Assembly: GCA_977017575.1 (NCBI GenBank)
Contig: CDRNVI010000169.1
Coordinates: 62,001 to 126,000 of the forward strand
Source of the DNA: Paramoeba atlantica
Taxonomy: Eukaryota; Discosea
Length of the DNA: 64,000 bases
Reading direction: 5' to 3'
Under the pieces are notes generated by a model that was given only the letters and a program-made list of their open reading frames with translations, did no database searches and was not told the DNA's origin. Positions 59,401 to 64,000 of the stretch are shown in pieces (within the stretch, counting starts at the first letter, position 1; each line of letters starts with the position of its first letter). A program made the translations under genes and the position numbers.

Positions 59401-60402
59401 TCTCTCTTTCTCTCTTCTCTCTCTTCTTTTTCTTTTTCTTTTCTTTTTATTGAACTCATGTATTTTTAGTGATGTTTCTTTTGATTGAACAATACCCAAA
59501 ACAAGCAGAACAGGTTTTTTTCTCTCTTTCTCTTTCTCTTCTCTCTTTCTCTTTCTCTCTTTCTCCTTCTCTCTTTCTTCTCTCTCTCTTTCTCGGTGAT
59601 ATGTTAATATCTCTTTTAAAGATGGATTTTACAAGACAAGCAGTTGAAAGGGCAACAATTCTTGGGTTTTTGTTTTTTTAATCTAAAATAAAATAATGGA
59701 TCCGAAATAATAAAGATAAAATATAAATACTAAGAAGAAAATAATAAATAACAATAAAAAATAAAAAATAAAAAATAAAAAATAAAAAATAAAAAATAAA
59801 AAATAAAAAAATAGATATGATTGTGACGCACCACCTGCTGTTGTTGAATGTATTTTATGGGGACTTAATCGGTTTCTCTCTCTCTCTCTCTTTTCTCTCT
59901 CTTCTCTCTCTCTCTTTCTCTCTCTTCTCTCTCTTCTTTCTTTTTCTCTTCTTCTCTTCTTTCTTTCTTTTTCTCTAAACATAAGAAAATAGACTTCTTC
60001 TTTGTTTTTCTTTGTCACAATCCCATCGAAATTATATCATTTCTTTTGGATTGGAAAAGGTTTTTTTCTTCTTTTTTTCTTTTTTTTTTCTTTTTTTTCT
60101 TCTTTTTTTTCTTTTTCTCTCTTTTCTTTTTCTCTTTTCTTTTTTTTTTTACTTTCTTTTTCTCAATATCTTTCTCCTCTCTCCTCTCTCTCCTCTCTCT
60201 CTCTCCTCTCTCACCAAGATCTCAACCCAAAAATCAAATCAATTTTTATTATCTCTTGGAATAATGGTCACTTGTTTTTATACTGGTGGTGTTTCAAGAC
60301 AAATTGAAACACATATTCTTAATTCTCAGGTAAATTAAAAATAGAGGAGAGAGAGAAGAGAAGAGAAAGAAAAGAGAGAAAGAAAAGAGAGAAAGAAAAG
60401 AG

Positions 60403-60434
<32 letters not shown>

Positions 60435-62513
60435 AGAGAGAAAGTGAAAAGAGAAAAGAGGGGAGAGAGAAGAAAATAGAAGAATGTTATTTAATAATTG
60501 AATTTATTTTTTCTTTTTTAACTTATTAAATACTAAATTAAAGATTAAATTAAAGATTAAAATATTAAATTAAAGATTAAATTATTAAATTAAAGAATAA
60601 AATATTTAATTGAAAAAAAAACAACTTTTTTTAGGGATTGGCACCGGTTGAAAGCAAAAAAACACACATGGACAACATTGAAAATATGAAGGTTTTTTCT
60701 TTTTCTTTTTTTTTTCTTTTTTTTTTTCTTCTTTTTTCTTTTTTTTTTAATTCAAATTTCTATTTTTTTTTGTGAATTATTTATTCTTTTTAACAATTAA
60801 AAACAAACCAAAAAAATTAAAATCAATTCAAAACAAAAAATAATTAAAAATGAAATTAAAAACAGATTTTATTGAGAAAAATGAGAAAAGCGGAACCTCT
60901 CGAAGCTCAAACCGCTTCTTATCTTCTTCCTCAACTTTTAATTGGTTTGTAATTTTGTTTTTTTTGTTTTCTTTTTGTTTTTATTTTGTTTTCTTTTTGT
61001 TTTTTTTTTTTGTTTTCTTTTTGTTTTTATTTTTTTTTTTGATACTTCTGTGATTTTAATGTCTTCTTCTTCTTCAAGAATTAAGAAAATAAATAAATAA
61101 ATTAAATATAAAATAAAATAAAAATAAAATAAATAGATTTTTTTACTGTGGATCAATCAATGAGTCTTCTTCTTCAAGAATTAATCAATAAATATAAATA
61201 AATAAAATAAAATTAAATAAAAATAAATTAAATAAAAATAAAATAAATAGATTTTTTTTACTGTGGATCAATCAATGAGTCTTCTTCTTCAAGAATTAAT
61301 CAATAAATTTTAATAAATAAAATTAAATAAAATAAAAATAATATAAATAAAATAAATAATAAATAGATTTTTTTACTGTGGATCAATCAATGAGTCTTCT
61401 TCTTCAAGAATTTGTTCGTATTAAAAGACATCGAACTCCTTTGTATTCTCTTTTTTTTTTCTTTTTTTTTTCTTTTTTTTTTCTTTTTTTTTTCTTTTTA
61501 TTTTCTTTTTATTTTCTTTTTCTTTTTATTATTTCTTATTATTTCTTTCTTTCTTTTCTTTTTTTTTTATTCTTTTCTTTTCTTTCTTTTTTCTTTCCTC
61601 TTTCTTTTCTTTTTCTTTTTTCTTTCATTTTTCGAAATCTCACTCTTCTCTTTTAAGATATATTGCGACAACAGTAAGTTTATATCTTCATTTGTTACAA
61701 TGCGCTCAGAATGTCGATTCCTCTGAATATGAACAGGTGAGAAAAGAGAACAGAGAAAGAGAAAAAAAGAAAAAAGAAAGAGAGAAAAAGAGAAAGAAAG
61801 AAATCAAGAAGAAGGATTCTCTTTTCTTTCTCTCTTTTTCTTTCTTTCTTTTTAATTTGTTTTTTTTTTTTTAGATGGCATTAAATTGGTTGGTTGTCTG
61901 TTTGAAAAATTTCACACAGGTTTCTTTTTCTCTTTTTCTCTTTTTCTCTTTTTCTCTTTTTCTCTTTTTCTCTTTTTCTTTTCTTTTCTTCCCTTTTGAA
62001 TCTCCTGAACTCTCTCTTTCTTTCTCTCTTCTTTTCTCTCTCTCTTTCTAGTTACGACCTCAAGAAGTGGGGAAATGGTGTTTGGCTGTTTTGATGTTAT
62101 CTTTTTCAAGAAATAAATCTCTTCAAAAGGTTTTCTTTCTCCCCCACCTCTCTCTTCTTTCTTCTCCCTCTCTTTCTCTCTTTCAAATACAATAAGAATA
62201 AGAATAAGAAGAATAAATATAATACTAATAAATAATAATAAATAATAAATAACATAAATAAAAAAATAAAAATAATAAAAATAAGTAATAAAAATAAAAG
62301 TGATAAAAAAAAATAAAAGTAATAAAAAAATAAAAGTAATAAAAAAATAAATAAAAAAAATAGTTAAGTGTGGGGATACTACACAGCTATCCATTTGTAC
62401 GAAGTGATATTTTAATTCCTGCTTTTGTTGATTTTTTCTTTCATCCAATGGCTCTCAAATTTCGAGGAGAGGTTCTTTTTTTTTTCTTTTTTTTTTTTTT
62501 TTTTTTTTCTTTT

Positions 62514-62544
<31 letters not shown>

Positions 62545-63145
62545 CTTTTTTTTTCTTTTTTTTTCTTTTTTTTTTTTCTTTTTTTTTCTTTTTTTTTCTT
62601 TTTTTTTTTTTTTTTTTGTTTTTTCTTTTTTTTCTCTTTTTTTTCTTATTTTGATTGTTGATTTTGATTTGATTTTTATTTGGTTTGATTTTTCTTTTCT
62701 CTTTTTTCTCCTTTTTTTAATTTTCTTCTTTAAAAGATTCTTTCTGCTTTGCAAGAAATCCCTGATTTACAAAATCTCTACGAAGGTCTTTTTTCTCTTC
62801 TCTTTCTCCTTTTCTCCTTTTCTCCTCTCTTCCTCTTTCTCAGTTTTTTTTCAATTCTTTAGCGCTCAACAAAGACAAAGAACGGAGCATTACCACTGAA
62901 CAAGAAGCAAAAAGAAAACAAAATCATTCTTCTTCTTCTCGTGTTTCTGACGGGTTTGATTTTTGATTCGAATATTCAATTGAAAAAGAATTTTATTTCA
63001 TTTTTCTTTATTTCAATTCCCCAAAAAGAAAAAGATTATTTTTTTTAAAAATTTCTCTTTCAAACTAAAATCTTTTCTTTTGCTTTTCTTTTCCAGACAA
63101 GGGCCTCCCGAGCCACCAAAAAGAAAAAGGTGGGTTGTCTCATAA
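38733..63145 (+). CDS. HTT: huntingtin
   Basis: Large HEAT-repeat scaffold of roughly 3,000 residues, implicated in vesicle transport, autophagy and mitosis. Collinear with the human protein along nearly its whole length. Landmarks: RTVRAGLNIIGAISKHIKPA, LPAIRRSASSSISSIC, LRGECVLLSGALIRSLL, YWVVKKELLSSLGGIDF, DHRVRQTAAEALVDLLPRL, LYNRLKQTHISL, FLPHIFAYLVEVI, LVTILHHCQKEDVWK, IRSVLVLSDFFDQSRMEWM, IAALNGILYLLDASL, IMVTCFYTGG, YLLPQLLIDFFTVDQSM and ALNWLVVCLKNFTQLRPQEV. The start at 38,733 (MTTITTQIEVLEKAC) lacks the N17-polyQ-polyP head of vertebrates. The end at 63,145 (PPEPPKRKRWVVS) reads through a possible GTGGGT donor; splicing there would add a Lys-rich tail to about 63,451. Dozens of exons separated by CT-, T- or TA-rich introns. 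Some middle exons (50.5-57 kb) are low-complexity and tentative. Confidence 0.95.
39432..40030 (+). repeat. seven tandem copies of an acceptor plus exon start
   Basis: GAAAATAGTTCGATATTTGT recurs at 39,432, 39,536, 39,620, 39,717, 39,793, 39,897 and 39,996, each preceded by an AACAACAG- or ACACAACAG-like acceptor and followed by ATTAATAC and TTTATTAAATCAATAAG-type spacer. Only the last copy continues into the exon (KIVRYLLLIHGDSDQNV). Confidence 0.95.
41887..41979 (+). repeat. HTT: coding QQP tandem repeat in huntingtin
   Basis: Nine perfect CAACAACCA units then CAACAACAACCG, encoding (Gln-Gln-Pro)9 and QQQP. It is in frame inside a Ser-rich linker after NALQPPFSSSVP. Confidence 0.97.
43430..48600 (+). 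other. HTT: huntingtin middle exons and second HEAT block
   Basis: Includes YLSGYDGTLFEELYNRLKQT (human SYLKLHDVLKATH segment), the long exon 46,250-47,148 with ILVKLVMVSIKSYQRSNLCS and FLPHIFAYLVEVIGDYHREE, and SEKIWKRLVELF. The Pro/Gln-rich piece TPQQPTPQPTPQPPPPSTS lies at about 44,570-44,630. Confidence 0.85.
49575..50335 (+). repeat. HTT: coding Glu/Asp-rich low-complexity tract in huntingtin
   Basis: A long in-frame stretch rich in GAA/GAG/GAT codons interrupted by FRDFGKFFSSLKSFSSRSA and LINFYIAGGLVLNNL. It fills a disordered linker and has no stop codon. Confidence 0.8.
53835..53890 (+). repeat. diverged copy of the neighbouring exon inside an intron
   Basis: CTGTTTTTGGAGAACAAGAG followed by a match to AAAATTGATGAT repeats exon sequence at about 53,709-53,752 (FGEQERPPRIDD). 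Diverged, out of use. Confidence 0.7.
55878..56020 (+). repeat. HTT: 12-base coding repeat, Asn-Leu-Asn-Pro
   Basis: About a dozen units of AATTTAAATCCA with some AATCCA half-units, encoding NLNP/NP repeats in frame in a huntingtin linker exon. Confidence 0.9.
58322..58376 (+). repeat. diverged copy of the upstream exon end inside an intron
   Basis: AAGCTCGTGTGGAATGGATG and CCAAATTTGTTTTCT repeat the exon end at about 58,175-58,220 (QSRMEWMLTKFVSF). Diverged by several substitutions. Confidence 0.75.
61057..61412 (+). repeat. three tandem copies of an acceptor plus exon start, and a fourth remnant
   Basis: AATAG then ATTTTTTTACTGTGGATC, through CAATGAGTCTTCTTCTTCAA, occurs at about 61,131, 61,247 and 61,361; only the last continues into the exon (VDQSMSLLLQEFV). 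A remnant with GTCTTCTTCTTCTTCAAG sits near 61,061. Copy 2 has an extra T. Confidence 0.95.
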
Positions 63146-63544
63146 AATCGTCACCCCTCTCTCTCATTTCACTCCTCTCTCTCTCTCTCTTTTAGCTCCC
63201 ACTTCAACAACAAAAGAATAAAACATTTGAAAAATCATTTGAAAAATTATTTGAAAAATCATTTTTCTCTTGAAAAAAAAGATTTTTTCATTTTTCAGTC
63301 CAAAAAAAAAGAAACAAAAGATCGAAAAAAGAAACAAAAGATCGAAAAAAGAAACAAAGATCGAAAAAAGCGCTGTTTTCTGAAAAGACCCGACAAGATC
63401 AAAAAGGGGAACTACAAAAATAAAAACACCCATTCACCACTCAAAAAGATATGAGGAAGGGGCTGTTTTATTTTGGTACTACCCTTTTCGATTTTCGATT
63501 CGTTTTTCTTTTTTGTCGTTTGTCCTCGTCGATCGCACACAAGC
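63146..63544. other. region between huntingtin and the last gene
   Basis: Holds a CT-rich stretch ending TTTTAG, then Lys-rich open sequence with GATCGAAAAAAGAAACAAA repeats (63,318-63,370). Either a last huntingtin exon or 3'-UTR plus the next promoter. The final ~90 bases before the ATG are T-rich with CGATTTTCGATTCG. Confidence 0.4.
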
Positions 63545-64000
63545 ATGTTGAAACTTGCCCTCTTTTTCCTCTTTGCTCTTCCATTGGTTTATGGAGAGTG
63601 GAGGGCTGTCACTTTTAACATGACAGAGAGTATGTTTTTCGTTTCTTCTTTTCATCCTTCTCTGATCTTTTTTTTTTTCCTGTGAAAAACTTTTCGTGTG
63701 AAAACTAAACCGATTTCTCTTTTTGTGTTGTTGTGTTCAGTCGCAAATGATCATATCCGAAATGAAGATGGTTCCCTCATCTCAACTAATGGTCTTCAAA
63801 ATTATGCACGTGCAAACTTCGCCAACATCATGAAACAAGGTTCGCGCGAGAAGAGAAGGAACCACAAAAAATAATGTGGTCTTGTTTCCTTTACTGATTT
63901 TTCTTTCCTCTTTCTTTCCTCTTTCTTTCAAGATGGTGTCTCTGTAGGCAAACTTGTTGGAGTTGGGTCTTACGCAGATGGCTATTGGCAAGTCTCATCC
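63545..64000 (+). CDS. secreted protein, 5' part only
   Basis: Unrecognised; cut by the right edge. The ATG at 63,545 gives a clear signal peptide (MLKLALFFLFALPLVYGEW). Three exons join in phase: the signal exon ending FNMTE, an exon IANDHIRNEDGSLISTNGLQ...ANFANIMKQ (about 63,741-63,839), and DGVSVGKLVGVGSYADGYW running to the edge. Donors are GTATGT and GTTCGC. The mature start contains an N-glycosylation site (NMT). The product enters the secretory route; nothing more can be said. Confidence 0.75.

Larger units (their letters stand above)
57830..62930 (+). other. HTT: huntingtin C-terminal HEAT region
   Basis: The best-conserved part. Short exons encode FSVLELILSSDIGSILSQE, IRSVLVLSDFFDQSRMEW, VVLTRSFLTLGIFKAIAVL, IAALNGILYLLDASL, HYILNILKSEVVVSHLPL, MFLLIEQYPKQAEQ, PPAVVECILWGLNR, IMVTCFYTGG, YLLPQLLIDFFT, ALNWLVVCLKNFTQL and ILIPAFVDFFFHPMALKF, in the same order as human huntingtin. 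Confidence 0.95.

Overview
This is a eukaryotic nuclear window. Nearly every gene is interrupted by GT...AG introns, proteins carry mitochondrial presequences, ER signal peptides or single membrane helices, and the families are eukaryotic (huntingtin, OXA1, GH38 mannosidase, LIM, SET, RasGAP, PLAC8). The code reads as standard. A huntingtin orthologue together with an animal-type soluble-guanylate-cyclase sensor module suggests a unicellular relative of animals, amoebae or a similar protist. I cannot name the species. Introns carry long T-, CT- or TA-rich low-complexity tracts that begin right after the GT, so most long F/L/S-rich and K/R/E-rich open frames here are intron artefacts.

Layout. 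0.6-4.8 kb: three minus-strand genes (a Ras-like GTPase with a likely myristoylated N terminus, an unrecognised Lys/Glu-rich protein, a class I methyltransferase). 4.95-18.2 kb: one continuous plus-strand gene model joining an sGC-type heme/NO sensor module (HNOB, two HNOBA domains) to ankyrin repeats, a C2-like domain and a complete LCAT/PDAT-type lipid acyltransferase with an intact Ser-Asp-His triad. 18.3-22.1 kb: minus-strand GH38 alpha-mannosidase. 22.4-26.0 kb: a small Ser/Glu-rich protein, a UspA-domain protein, a SET-domain protein and a PLAC8 protein. 26.4-30.0 kb: mitochondrial OXA1 insertase. 30.1-32.0 kb: RasGAP-like protein in one exon. 32.5-33.3 kb: a cluster of tRNA-like sequences. 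33.6-35.4 kb: a CHRD-domain single-pass membrane protein. 35.5-38.3 kb: a LIM protein with acidic and polyQ tracts. 38.7-63.1 kb: a complete huntingtin gene. From 63.5 kb: the 5' end of a secreted protein cut by the window edge.

The two most interesting points are the sensor-ankyrin-C2-LCAT fusion, which I do not recognise as a described architecture and which would couple a gas-sensor-derived module to lipid acyl transfer, and repeated tandem duplication of exon/intron boundaries. In at least six introns the neighbouring exon edge, usually with its splice site, has been copied one to six times into the intron. Splice sites are also unusual: many donors are GTTTTT or GTTTCT rather than GTRAGT, and several acceptors follow A-rich tracts with no pyrimidine tract. 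Exon boundaries here were set by reading frame and similarity recalled from known families, without transcript data.
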